A DNA stretch of 64,000 bases from Leucobacter salsicius M1-8 (lineage in GTDB: Bacteria > Actinomycetota > Actinomycetes > Actinomycetales > Microbacteriaceae): assembly GCF_000350525.1 (NCBI RefSeq), contig NZ_AOCN01000012.1:82269-146268 (forward strand), in the 5' to 3' direction. Below are positions 20,747-29,743 of the stretch, one piece after another. Position 1 is the stretch's first letter. The number at the start of each line of letters is the position of its first letter. The notes under the pieces are model-generated. The model worked only from the letters and a program-made list of their open reading frames with translations. It was not told the DNA's origin and ran no database searches. Made by a program: the position numbers and the translations under genes.

Positions 20747-22252
20747 CTACGGGTTGACCCGCACCGGCCCGGTGTCAGACTTCACGGGGCGCTTGCCAAA
20801 CAGCAGCGAGACGACGATGCCCAGCCCGATAACCGCGAGCGGCAGGATCAGCGAGTGGGCCATGGCAGTCGAGAAGCCCTCGCGCAGCGGCGCGGGCAGC
20901 GCACCGACCTTGCCCGACCCCATCTCCCCCATCGTCGCGGCCTTCACACCGAACTGGACGGTGAGCAGCGCTGCCATCAGCACCGTGATGGCAGCTGAAC
21001 CGAGTACCGCACCCACCTGGCGGCTGGTGTTGTAGACGCCTGATCCGGCGCCCGCAAGCTCAGGAGCCAACCCGAACGTCGTGATCGAGGCGAGCGGCCC
21101 CCACATGAAGGCGTTGCCGAGGCCGAGCACCGCGCTGGCGACGAGCAGCAGCCAGATCGACGCGTCGGGGCGCATCAGCACGAGGTACATGGCGAGACCC
21201 ACGCCCACCAGCGCCATGCCAAGCGTGGCGACGCGGCGCGGTTCGCCGCGGTCGATGAACAGCCCGACGGGGCGGGCGAGCGCGATCGACAGCACCGCCA
21301 TGGGCGCGAGCATCAGCGCCGATTCCGTGGGCGTGAGGCCGAGCACAAGCTGGAAGTAGAACATCATGGGCAGGCTCTGCGCGGTGACCGCGAAGCCGAC
21401 GGTCACGATGGCGGCGGTGCCGACCGAGAAGTTGCGGTCGCGGAAGACACGCAGCGGAATCAGCGGCTCGCCCTTCTGCTTCCACTGCCACAGCACAAAC
21501 AGCGTGAGGAGCACGACGCCGGCTACGATCAGCATCGGCACCGTGATGGGGCCCGCGATCGTGCCCCAGTCGTAGCTCTCGCCCTCCTGGATGCCAAACA
21601 CCAGCAGCAGCATGCCGATGCCGCTCAGCGCGACGCCGAGCCAGTCGAAGCGGTGCGCGCTGGTGGGCAGCTTGGGCACGTACTTCAGGGCGAGCACGAA
21701 GGCGATCACACCGACGGGAATGTTCACGAAGAAGATCCACTCCCAGCCGCCCGCGTCGATCAGGAAGCCGCCCAGGATCGGGCCGACGAGCGTCGCAACG
21801 CCCGCCGTGACGCCCCAGATCGCCATCGCTGAGCCGCGCTCGCGGGGCGCGAAGATGCGCGTGATCACGGCCATGGTCTGCGGCGTGAGCATCGCGGCTC
21901 CGAGGCCCTGGGCGACGCGCGCGCCAATGAGCACCTCGATGTTGGGCGCCATGCCGCATGCGAGCGAGGCGAGCGTGAACACCACGAGGCCGATCAGGTA
22001 CAACCGGCGCGGGCCGAAGCGATCGCCGAGGCGCCCGGTGATAAGCAGCGGCACGGCGTACGCGAGCAGATAGGCGCTCGTCGCCCACAGCGTCGCAGTC
22101 ATCGTCGTCTCGAGGCCCTGCATGATCGACGGGTTGGCGACCGACACGATCGTCGTATCGACGAGGATCATGAAGAAGCCCAGCACCATCGACCACAGTG
22201 CCGCCCAGGGCCGGATCTGACTGCTGGCTGGGGTGCTGCGCTCGTTACTCAC
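20747..22252 (-). CDS. DHA2-family (14-TM) MFS drug exporter
   Basis: 501 residues, 14 hydrophobic segments. Motif A GRLGDRFGPRRLY follows TM2, and TM1 has DTTIVSVANPSI, the D1 motif of the DHA2/EmrB-QacA group. These are proton-driven exporters of drugs and other hydrophobic compounds. GTG 22252 has no ribosome site but has TAGGCT ending 6 nt upstream (22259-22264), so the mRNA is probably leaderless. It is divergent from the MDR gene, with 133 nt between starts. Substrate unknown. Confidence 0.88.
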   Translation of the reverse strand: MSNERSTPASSQIRPWAALWSMVLGFFMILVDTTIVSVANPSIMQGLETTMTATLWATSAYLLAYAVPLLITGRLGDRFGPRRLYLIGLVVFTLASLACGMAPNIEVLIGARVAQGLGAAMLTPQTMAVITRIFAPRERGSAMAIWGVTAGVATLVGPILGGFLIDAGGWEWIFFVNIPVGVIAFVLALKYVPKLPTSAHRFDWLGVALSGIGMLLLVFGIQEGESYDWGTIAGPITVPMLIVAGVVLLTLFVLWQWKQKGEPLIPLRVFRDRNFSVGTAAIVTVGFAVTAQSLPMMFYFQLVLGLTPTESALMLAPMAVLSIALARPVGLFIDRGEPRRVATLGMALVGVGLAMYLVLMRPDASIWLLLVASAVLGLGNAFMWGPLASITTFGLAPELAGAGSGVYNTSRQVGAVLGSAAITVLMAALLTVQFGVKAATMGEMGSGKVGALPAPLREGFSTAMAHSLILPLAVIGLGIVVSLLFGKRPVKSDTGPVRVNP

Positions 22253-22385
22253 TCGGTTAGCCTACGCGCTTTGATCCGGATCGGGCCGCGCGTGGGCGCT
22301 GCCGGCGCTGGCCCGCGTGCCGGGTTTTGTGAGCCGAAGCCTGCTTTCTGGCATGTCGGTGCGCCGACGGGCGTATGTTGAACAC

Positions 22386-23714
22386 ATGACTACCCTCAAC
22401 GCTGAGCACATGCGGGCCGCCTATATTCGCGAGACGGGCCCGGTCGATTCGATCGTCGTGGGTGACCTTCCAATTCCACGACCCGGCCCAGGAAGCGTGC
22501 TCGTGCACAACTCGGTCATGGCCGTGAACCACGTCGACACGTTTATTCGCGCGGGCGCCTACGCGACGCCACTGCCCGCTGGCGTTCCCTTCGTCGTGGG
22601 CCGCGACCTCGCGGGCACCGTGGTCGAGGTGGGCTCCGGGGTGACCGGCTTCGCGGTCGGCGACGCCGTGTGGTGCAACAGCATGGGGCACGACGGCCGG
22701 CAGGGGTCGTTCAGTGACTACTCGGTCGTGCCTGCCGACCGGCTGTACCCCCTGCCCGCCGGGGTGACGCCCGAGACAGTGATGTCGGTCGCGCACACGG
22801 GTGCGACCGCCTATCTCGGGCTGGTGCGCGAGGCCGGGCTGCGGATCGGCGAGACGGTGTTCATCGGCGGCGCGGCTGGCGGCGTCGGATCGGCCGCCGT
22901 ACAACTGGCCCGAGCCGCCGGTGCGCGCGTGCTCGCCTCGTGCGCGCCGCACGACGCCGAGTGGGTGCGTTCGTGCGGCGCCGACGAGGTTTTCGACCGC
23001 ACCGACCCGGCACTGCTCGAGCGGGTGTACGCCTCGGCCTCCTCGGGCATTGACGTGTGGTGGGACACCACTGGCCGACTCGATCTCACGGCGGTGCTGC
23101 CGCTCGTGCGTCGGGGCGGACGGGTCGTCGTCACGGCGGGTGCAACCGGCCCGGGCTTCACGTTGACGCCCGCGTCGTTCTACACCAGAGACATCCAGCT
23201 GCGAGGCTTTGCCCTCAGCAACGCATCGGTCGCAAACCTGGCCGAGGCCGCCGCATCCCTCAACGCCCTACTGACTCGCGGCGGGTTCAAGAGCCGCGTC
23301 GCGAAGGTACTCTCGCTCGAGGAGGCCGCGAGCGCCCACAGGCTCATGGAGTCGCACGCGGCTCCGGGCAAGCTGCTGGTGAAGCCGGGCACCGCACGCC
23401 CGAAGCCGCACGCACCCGGTGCTGGGGTTGGGGCTGGAGTTGGGGCTGGGGCCGCAGGTGCGGCTGCGCGCGGCGCTAGTTCAGGCGCCGTACCAGCTGC
23501 TCGACCGGCACCGCACGCGAAGCCGCACGCCGGATCAGCGCAGCGCACCGATCCGGCACCAAAACCGGCAGCGCCTAAGCCTGCAGCACCCAAACCAGCA
23601 GCACATCAGTCGGCAGCACCTCAGTCAGCAGCACCTCAGTCAGCTCCGACCGCCTCTCCCAATCCCGCAGAGCCCAAGCCGGCCCCAAAACCCGCACCCA
23701 AACCAGCTCCCTAG
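22386..23714 (+). CDS. Zinc-independent MDR quinone oxidoreductase-like protein with long Pro/Ala tail
   Basis: 442 residues. Residues ~1-335 are a medium-chain dehydrogenase of the quinone reductase type: AVNHVDTFIRAG, GRDLAGTVVEVGSGV, and the NADPH-binding AAGGVGSAAVQLARAAG. Zinc ligands of alcohol dehydrogenases are absent. Residues ~338-442 are a low-complexity tail of Ala, Pro, Lys, Gln and Ser with AAPKP and AAPQS repeats, not seen in the usual ~330-residue members. ATG 22386 has TATGTT ending 6 nt upstream and no ribosome site (leaderless type); ATG 22410 is an alternative. Confidence 0.8.
   Translation: MTTLNAEHMRAAYIRETGPVDSIVVGDLPIPRPGPGSVLVHNSVMAVNHVDTFIRAGAYATPLPAGVPFVVGRDLAGTVVEVGSGVTGFAVGDAVWCNSMGHDGRQGSFSDYSVVPADRLYPLPAGVTPETVMSVAHTGATAYLGLVREAGLRIGETVFIGGAAGGVGSAAVQLARAAGARVLASCAPHDAEWVRSCGADEVFDRTDPALLERVYASASSGIDVWWDTTGRLDLTAVLPLVRRGGRVVVTAGATGPGFTLTPASFYTRDIQLRGFALSNASVANLAEAAASLNALLTRGGFKSRVAKVLSLEEAASAHRLMESHAAPGKLLVKPGTARPKPHAPGAGVGAGVGAGAAGAAARGASSGAVPAARPAPHAKPHAGSAQRTDPAPKPAAPKPAAPKPAAHQSAAPQSAAPQSAPTASPNPAEPKPAPKPAPKPAP
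23598..23642 (+). repeat. Three tandem 15-bp units within the MDR tail
   Basis: Units at 23598-23612, 23613-23627 and 23628-23642 of consensus GCAGCACCTCAGTCA encode AAPQS. They follow AAPKP-coding repeats just upstream. Tandem units of a multiple of three allow the tail to change length without frameshift. Confidence 0.85.
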
Positions 23715-23741
23715 CTCTCAACGCGCTTCGACTCCATATCG

Positions 23742-23793
23742 AAATGACGAGGGGACACGGTAATCGCGCGATTACCGTGTCCCCTCGTCATTT
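23742..23793. terminator. 52-bp perfect palindrome between convergent genes
   Basis: Bases 23742-23766 and 23769-23793 are perfectly complementary around a 2-nt centre (which is itself CG), giving a 52-bp perfect palindrome. It lies 27 nt past the MDR stop and 28 nt past the ABC permease stop, so it should end transcription from both sides. Confidence 0.8.
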
Positions 23794-23821
23794 GGGTATC
23801 CCTAGTGCGGGGACCCCCGGG

Positions 23822-24925
23822 TTACCCCTTGAGCGCCTCGCCGAGCTTCACGCGCGATCCGGTGCGCAGGATCGAGCCCTCGTAGATGCGCGCCCCGATT
23901 CCCCACACCAGGGCGATCGAGACCGCCAGCACACCCATCGACAGCACGGGCTCCCACCAAGCTGCAGTGCCGAGATAGAGCCGCATCGGCATGCCGACGG
24001 GCGCCGAGAACGGCACGTAGCTCATGATCGCGAGCGCGGTCGGGTTGTTGTAGAACACGATCACGCCGAGGTACGGCAGCATCACGAGCATCATGACGGG
24101 GCTCGTGACCGAGCCGATGTCCTCCTGCCGCGACACGAGCGAGGCGAGCGCCGCATACAGCGCCGCCAGCAGCACGAACCCGAACGCGAAGAGCACGCCG
24201 AACCAGATGAGGGCCGTGCCCAGTTCGCCAAGCAGCAGGTCTTGCCCCGTCGCGAGCATGCCCACCGCGGCGAGCCCGGCGATCGCGACGACCTGGGCCA
24301 GCGCGAGGATGCTGTTGCCGAGGATCTTGCCCGCGAGGATCGTGCGGGCGGGCACCGTGGCAAGCAGAATCTCGACGATGCGCGTCTGCTTCTCCTCGAC
24401 AACGCTCTGCGCAATCGTCGTGCCGAACGTCATCGCGCTCATCATGAACACGATGCCAAATGCGATCGCGATGATGTATGCGAGAAACGGGCTCTCGGTC
24501 GTGGGGGCGAGCAGTTCAAGAGTCGGCGAAGCCGACAGCGCCTGCACGACCTCCATGGGCGGGGAATCCTTCGCCAGCACCGTCAGATCGACGGGCGTAT
24601 CGCCCCCGGGCACCACCGCGGCTTCGACGTCGCCGTCAAGCACGAGTTGCTCGGCGGCCGCGCGATCCGGCACCTGCGTCACCTCAAAGCCCGCGGCCTC
24701 GAGCGGGTCGGCGACGGTGCCCACTGCGGCGACCTGCGTGGGGCCGCCTATGCCGCCGGCCTTCGCGATGAATCCGCTCGCGAGGACTCCCGCGAGCACC
24801 AGGAAGAGCAGGATGCCCGTCGAGATGAGAAAGGCTTTCGACCGCAGGCGCGTGGTGATCTCGCGCTCAGCGACGATCCAGGTGGCCTGCGCGGGCGAGA
24901 GCTGGGTGTGGGATGCGGTGCTCAT
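23822..24925 (-). CDS. ABC-2 type transporter permease (NatB-like)
   Basis: 367 residues. One membrane segment at residues ~33-55 is followed by a ~110-residue extracytoplasmic domain, then five to six membrane segments from ~175 to 345. EEKQTRIVEILLATVPA, just after the second segment, is the signature of the ABC2_membrane_3/NatB family. Its ATG overlaps the ATPase stop by 4 nt, so the pair forms one exporter. The substrate is unknown; the divergent sensor kinase suggests induction by a cell-envelope stress or drug. Confidence 0.88.
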   Translation of the reverse strand: MSTASHTQLSPAQATWIVAEREITTRLRSKAFLISTGILLFLVLAGVLASGFIAKAGGIGGPTQVAAVGTVADPLEAAGFEVTQVPDRAAAEQLVLDGDVEAAVVPGGDTPVDLTVLAKDSPPMEVVQALSASPTLELLAPTTESPFLAYIIAIAFGIVFMMSAMTFGTTIAQSVVEEKQTRIVEILLATVPARTILAGKILGNSILALAQVVAIAGLAAVGMLATGQDLLLGELGTALIWFGVLFAFGFVLLAALYAALASLVSRQEDIGSVTSPVMMLVMLPYLGVIVFYNNPTALAIMSYVPFSAPVGMPMRLYLGTAAWWEPVLSMGVLAVSIALVWGIGARIYEGSILRTGSRVKLGEALKG

Positions 24926-25848
24926 CGGACTACCTCCTGGAAGATCTGGGCGAGGGACGGGGTTTCTTGACCGAAGCGACGCACGGTCGTTCCGGATCCG
25001 CCGGCCTCGGCGGGCTGGGAGCCCAGGGCGACCGCGGCCGCGAGCACCCGCTGCGCGGCCTCCGCGGTTTCGGCGTCGAAGCGGGCGATCCCCCCATCAA
25101 GGTGGGTGACAGTCACGCCGGGCTGCTGGCGCACCCAGCCGGCGTCGGCTGCGGGGCCCGCGAGCTCGAGCGCGAAGCTGAGGCCCGCGTGGTCGGCTCG
25201 CAGCTGCTCGCGTGATCCGGCGGCGAGGATCTTGCCGCCGCCGATCACGACGACGTCGTCGCAGAGGCGCTCGACGATATCGAGCTGATGTGAGGAGAAC
25301 AGGACCGGGGCGCCTTGTGCCGCGTAGTCACGCAGCACCCCGAGCACGACCTCGACCGCCATCGGGTCGAGGCCCGAGAACGGCTCGTCGAGCACAAGCG
25401 CCGCCGGCTCGTGTACGAGCGCCGCCGCGATCTGTGCGCGCTGCTGGTTGCCAAGCGACAGGCTCTCGAGCGTGTCGCTCGCGCGCTCGGTGAGGCCGAG
25501 TCGGTCAATGAGGCCCTCGGCCGAGGCTTTGGCGGCGGCCGGGGCCATTCCGTGCAGGCGGCCCAGGTAGACGAGCTGCTCGAGCACCTTCATTTTGGGG
25601 TACAGCCCGCGCTCCTCAGGCATGTAACCAATACGTGCGCGATCTGCTGCCGTGATCGAGGCCCCCTCGAATGCGATGCTGCCCGAGTCGGCGGCGAGCA
25701 CTCCCAACAGAATGCGCATCGTGGTGGTCTTGCCCGCGCCGTTGCCGCCGACGAACCCGGTCATGCGCCCGCTCTCGACGCCAAACGTGACGTTGTCGAG
25801 CACGCGTCGGCTGCCAAAAGTGCGGCTGATGCCCTGAATCTCGATCAT
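24922..25848 (-). CDS. ABC transporter ATP-binding protein (partner of NatB-like permease)
   Basis: 308 residues. Walker A GGNGAGKTT, signature LSLGNQQRAQIA (an LSLGN variant of LSGGQ), Walker B ALVLDEPFSGLDP and the switch His in LFSSHQ. A C-terminal ~80-residue extension follows the nucleotide-binding domain. ATG 25848 has AGGGAA 6 nt upstream; the longer open frame to 26196 is rejected because it runs over the divergent kinase promoter. It energises the permease at 23822. Confidence 0.92.
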   Translation of the reverse strand: MIEIQGISRTFGSRRVLDNVTFGVESGRMTGFVGGNGAGKTTTMRILLGVLAADSGSIAFEGASITAADRARIGYMPEERGLYPKMKVLEQLVYLGRLHGMAPAAAKASAEGLIDRLGLTERASDTLESLSLGNQQRAQIAAALVHEPAALVLDEPFSGLDPMAVEVVLGVLRDYAAQGAPVLFSSHQLDIVERLCDDVVVIGGGKILAAGSREQLRADHAGLSFALELAGPAADAGWVRQQPGVTVTHLDGGIARFDAETAEAAQRVLAAAVALGSQPAEAGGSGTTVRRFGQETPSLAQIFQEVVR

Positions 25849-26014
25849 GGATGTTCCCTTCGTTCCCTCTAGCTTGGCGGAGCGCACGGGGGCCACGCCT
25901 CCCCCTCTCGGGGGAATTCGGGCGGCCGATCCGGTGCGGTGTAATCGCGCACGCCGCTCCGGATCCCCCTCACGGAGGAGGCGATCGTGGTGGCCGGTCA
26001 CTACGCTGAATCTC

Positions 26015-27415
26015 ATGATGACTCTCGCGGCAGCACCGCACTCGGGGCGGCCGGGACGGCCACAGCGACCGAGCCCAGCAGGGCGGTGGGCGAGGCCGCG
26101 GGCAAACCGGGAGGCGCTGCAATTCGACCTCGTGCTGGCCCTCGTGCTCGCGCTCTCGGCAACCACAACCTCGCTGTTGTACGCCCGCGCGAGCATCTAC
26201 CCCGAGTTGGCGCCCGCGTGGGTGTGGGTTGTGGGGCTCGGACTGGTCACTCTGCCGCTCGCTGTGCGGAGGGTGTGGCCAGTACCTGTCGCGGTGCTCT
26301 CGGCGGTGGGGTTCTTCATCTGCGGGCAGTTCGCGGTGCCCGAGTTGCTCATCACCAACATCGGCTTGTTCATCGCGCTGTACACGGTCGGCGCTTGGGA
26401 GCCCCGGCGCAGCCTCGCGTTCTGGGCCAGGTTTGGCATCAGCACAGCGATGGTGTTGTGGCTCACCGTGTCGCTCATCGTTGCATCGTCGAACGCCGAC
26501 GCACTGCCCGGCGTCTCTCGGAGCGGCTTGTTCTCGGCGTTCGCCACGTACGCGGTCATTCAGATCATCACGAATCTGGTGTACTTTGGCGGCGCGTTCT
26601 TCTTTGGTAACCGCTCATGGCAGTCGGCGAGGATGCGCGCGCAGCTTGAGGCGCAGGGCCGCGAGCTCGAACTTGAGCGGCGCACGAGCGCCGAGCAGGC
26701 GGTCGCACTCGATCGCATCGCAATCGCCCGCGAGCTGCACGACGTCGTCGCACATCACGTGTCAGTGATGGGCATCCAGGCGGCTGCCGCACGACGGTTG
26801 GTGGCACAGTACGCCACCACGGCAGGCCCCGTCGAAAGCGATGCCTCCCCGCTGTCCCGCGCCCAAGCCGCCCTCGAGGTCGTCGAAACGAGCGCGGAGC
26901 AGGCGATCGCCGAGCTGCACGGGCTCGTGGGTACGCTGCGGGCCCCGGATCCCGCCGATGCCGCTACAACGCTCGGAATCGCCCAGCTCCCCGCGCTGAC
27001 CTCTTCCTCGACCAGTGCGGGGGTGCCCACCACCCTGATCGTGGTGGGCGAGGCCCGCCCGGTACCGCTGCTCGTCGACGTCGCGCTCTACCGCACAACG
27101 CAGGAGGCCCTCACGAACGTGCGCAAGCACGCCGGTGGTGGCGCTGAGGCCACCGTGCGGCTGCGGTTCGAGGCAGACGCGGTCGAGCTCGAAGTGGGCG
27201 ATACCGGCTTCGCGCAGCGATTTGTGGCCAGCAGCACGGGCAACGGTTCGGGGCTCGGGCTGCGCGGCATGCGCGAGCGAGTGGGCGCAGTCGGCGGCAC
27301 GGTCGAAGCGCAGCGCCGCGAGCACGGCGGATTCCTGGTGCGAGCTAGAATCCCGCTGGCTCACGCCTCCCCCAACACCGTTACCGACACCGCCATTCAG
27401 GAGGCCCGCCCATGA
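26015..27415 (+). CDS. NarL-type sensor histidine kinase
   Basis: 466 residues. Four to five membrane segments (residues ~35-200), a short coiled region, then HisKA_3 with ARELHDVVAHHVS (phospho-acceptor His242) and an HATPase_c domain with NVRKHAGG (N box) and GSGLGLRGMRERV (G box). It senses through the membrane part, as in small-molecule or cell-wall stress kinases. ATG 26015 has TACGCT ending 7 nt upstream (26002-26007) and no ribosome site, so translation is probably leaderless. The gene overlaps the regulator gene by ATGA and diverges from the ABC exporter. Confidence 0.88.
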   Translation: MMTLAAAPHSGRPGRPQRPSPAGRWARPRANREALQFDLVLALVLALSATTTSLLYARASIYPELAPAWVWVVGLGLVTLPLAVRRVWPVPVAVLSAVGFFICGQFAVPELLITNIGLFIALYTVGAWEPRRSLAFWARFGISTAMVLWLTVSLIVASSNADALPGVSRSGLFSAFATYAVIQIITNLVYFGGAFFFGNRSWQSARMRAQLEAQGRELELERRTSAEQAVALDRIAIARELHDVVAHHVSVMGIQAAAARRLVAQYATTAGPVESDASPLSRAQAALEVVETSAEQAIAELHGLVGTLRAPDPADAATTLGIAQLPALTSSSTSAGVPTTLIVVGEARPVPLLVDVALYRTTQEALTNVRKHAGGGAEATVRLRFEADAVELEVGDTGFAQRFVASSTGNGSGLGLRGMRERVGAVGGTVEAQRREHGGFLVRARIPLAHASPNTVTDTAIQEARP

Positions 27416-28122
27416 TCCGGGTACTACTCGTCGACGACCAGGCGCTCGTGCGCTCGGGCTTTCGCATCATCCTCGAAACGGAGCCCGACATCGAGGTCGT
27501 GGGCGAGGCTGGCGACGGCGTCGCAGCCATCGAGCTCGCGAAGTCCCTCGCCCCCGATGTGATCTGTATGGACGTCGAGATGCCCCGGCTGAACGGCATT
27601 GAGGCCTCGCGCCGCATTCTGGCGGCTACCCCTCACTCCTCCGTACTGATCCTCACGACGTTCGGTCACGAGGAGTACCTGTTCGACGCCCTCGCCGCCG
27701 GCGTCAGCGGCTTTCTCGTGAAAACCGCCCGTGCCGAACAGCTCATCGACGCGGTCCACACGCTCGCCGCCGGCGGCGCGCTCCTCGGCACGGATGTCAC
27801 CCGGGCGGTCATGGAGCGGGCCACGCGCCCCGCAGGTGCGATGTATTCGGGCGATGCCGCGGCCGCGGCTCCTGTCGATTCGGGCGATGCCGGATCCGGA
27901 TCAACACAAAACCCAGACCCGTTTGTCGCCGTGGGACTCACGGAGCGTGAGCGTGACGTGCTGCGGCAGCTCGCGACGGGCGCGTCGAACGCCGAGATTG
28001 CGGCCGCGTTGTTTGTGGGCGAGGCCACCGTGAAGACCCACGTGTCCAACGTGCTGCAAAAGCTAGGCGTACGTGACCGCATTCAGGCGGTCGTGTGGGC
28101 GCACACGCGCGGCGCGGCCTAG
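27412..28122 (+). CDS. NarL/LuxR-family response regulator
   Basis: 236 residues. The receiver domain has Asp8-Asp9 and phospho-acceptor Asp54 (CMDVEMP). The C-terminal LuxR HTH has LTERERDVLRQLATGASNAE and VKTHVSNVLQKLGVRDR. Between them lies a ~35-residue Ala/Gly/Ser/Asp-rich linker, longer than usual. It is the partner of the kinase with which it overlaps by 4 nt, and probably regulates the divergent ABC exporter. Confidence 0.92.
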   Translation: MIRVLLVDDQALVRSGFRIILETEPDIEVVGEAGDGVAAIELAKSLAPDVICMDVEMPRLNGIEASRRILAATPHSSVLILTTFGHEEYLFDALAAGVSGFLVKTARAEQLIDAVHTLAAGGALLGTDVTRAVMERATRPAGAMYSGDAAAAAPVDSGDAGSGSTQNPDPFVAVGLTERERDVLRQLATGASNAEIAAALFVGEATVKTHVSNVLQKLGVRDRIQAVVWAHTRGAA

Positions 28123-28142
28123 CGATCAATCCCCAAAATAAG

Positions 28143-28193
28143 GTGAAGTCCGGAATGTGCCATTTGGGGGGGAGTGCACACGCCGGACTTCAC
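28143..28193 (+). terminator. Stem-loop after the response regulator
   Basis: Arms 28143-28153 and 28183-28193 (GTGAAGTCCGG / CCGGACTTCAC) are perfect; an inner TGTGC/GCACA pair continues the stem. A competing pairing exists between CCCCAAA (28131-28137) and TTTGGGG (28163-28169), which would break the main stem. It lies 20 nt after the stop. Confidence 0.55.
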
Positions 28194-28414
28194 ATAAGGC
28201 CCAAGACCGCAGGCAGTTGCCGCGCTTTCTTGGTTCCGGAAGCTAAGAGGCCGTTCTGCCCAGAATGTGACGCGGCTCCCCCAAAATCGGATTCCCGGGC
28301 GTGTCACGCGCAGCGCTGACCTCGCTCCCTGCCAGCAATCATTGACGCGCTGCCCTGGCCCCGCATAGCGCCCTCACTGCCGATATGACGCCCCCTGATG
28401 CTACGATTCGGGGC

Positions 28415-29734
28415 ATGAGTGGTCCCGCTGTATCAAGCCCTCAGTCGAGCGACGGCGCACACAATCTCACTGATGCGGCCCTCTGCAATGAGGTGCGAAA
28501 CGGTGAGGCCTGGCCCCTCGGTGAGCTCTGGGTGCGGCACTAAGACCTGGCCCTTGCCTGGGCGCTCAAGAAGGACGACTCGCTGGGCGAGGACGTTGTG
28601 GCCGAGTCGTTTGACCTCGTTTTCCAGGCGCTGCTCAAGGGTGGCGGCCCGACCGAGGCATTTAAGCCCTACCTGTTTCGCACCATGAATGCCCAGTTCG
28701 GGCGCCACTGGAAGTCCCGGCAGCGCAACCAGCAGCTGACCGACACCGAGGTTGAAGACCCCGACTTCGTGGGGGCCGCCGACCGCATTGATTCTGATGA
28801 GCAGCGGGGCGCTGCGGCACAGGCGTTGCGCTCCCTCCCCGAGCGGTGGCAGCAGGTCATCGTTGCCGTCGACGTCGAAGGTCGGTCGGTGCAGGAGGTA
28901 GCCGAGAGCTTTGGCCTCACCCCCAATTCGGCGTCGGTGCTGCTCAAGCGCGCCCGCGAGGGCCTGCGCAAGGCCTGGCTGAGTGTGATGCATCCCGCGC
29001 GCAACCTCCCCGAGGAGTGCACCCGCAGCGTGTCACGATTTGGCGAACTGCGCTGGGGTAAGAAGGACACCCCTGCGCGACTCGAGGCTCGAGCGCACAT
29101 TGACGGCTGTGATCGTTGCGACGCACGTTGGGTGCAGTTCAGGGACCAAGCCGTCATCGTCGGGCTCGTGAGCGCGGGCATTCTGGCGCTGGGCGCCGGT
29201 GCTCACAGGCGAGTCACGGTGCCAGCTGTCGCAGCCGTTGGCGCGGCGGCGCTTGCGCTATCGGCCACCGCGCTGATCGCTCCCCTGCTCGGGGCCGATC
29301 TCTTCCCTGACTCATCGAACGCGGATCGGCAGCCACCGGCTGCCCCGCTCGATGCTTCTGCAGTACCCCGGCCTGAGGGAGGCAACGGGACCACCCCAGA
29401 CGGGTCGCAGAGCCAGCCGCACAACGCCGCGGGTGCAGCGGCGTCGGCGCCAAGTCAGGCCGACGGCACCGGGGCTCGCACTGCTGACGGCAGCACCGGA
29501 TCCAATTCCTCGGGCACCAACGCATCGAACGGCGCGGGCGCTCGCACCAACGGAAACGTTTTGGGGAACGTCTCGAGCCAAGCGTCAAGCACGAGCAGTG
29601 CCGATGGTGGCGCGAGCAGCGCCGCCAGCAGCAACGCCGATGCCGACGGCACTTCCGAGGCCAGCAACGTGCTCTACTTCGGCGATTGGACCGACTGGTG
29701 CGAGGCCAAGCAGTCATTCACCAAGGACTGCTAA
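28415..29734 (+). pseudogene. ECF sigma factor with zinc-finger/TM C-terminal extension, interrupted by TAA
   Basis: From ATG 28415 (TACGAT ends 7 nt upstream, no ribosome site) the frame reads MSGPAVSSPQSSDGAHNLTD and on to LWVRH, then hits TAA at 28541-28543, then continues as DLALAWALKKDD in the same frame to 29734. Region 2 of the sigma factor spans the stop, and region 4 is SLPERWQQVI with NSASVLLKRAREGLRKAW. Then come a zinc-finger AHIDGCDRC (HxxxCxxC), two membrane segments and a ~130-residue Ser/Gly/Ala-rich outer part. Homologous ECFs have an aromatic or His residue at the stop position, so a single base change explains it. A GTG at 28598 could restart translation but without most of region 2. 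Probably inactive. Confidence 0.75.
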
Positions 29735-29743
29735 CGCGCTGCG

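Noticed and set aside
23744..24970. 408-codon open frame opposite the ABC permease
   Set aside because: Begins inside the 52-bp palindrome and is His/Arg-rich; a shadow of the permease.
25900..25915. TCCCCC/GGGGGA inverted repeat between the ABC ATPase and the kinase
   Set aside because: Only 6-bp arms of G/C in a GC-rich gap; could arise by chance and has no second copy.
28541..28543. Programmed readthrough or recoding of the TAA in the sigma gene
   Set aside because: TAA is the stop least prone to readthrough, selenocysteine uses TGA, and no stem-loop follows; a nonsense mutation is simpler.
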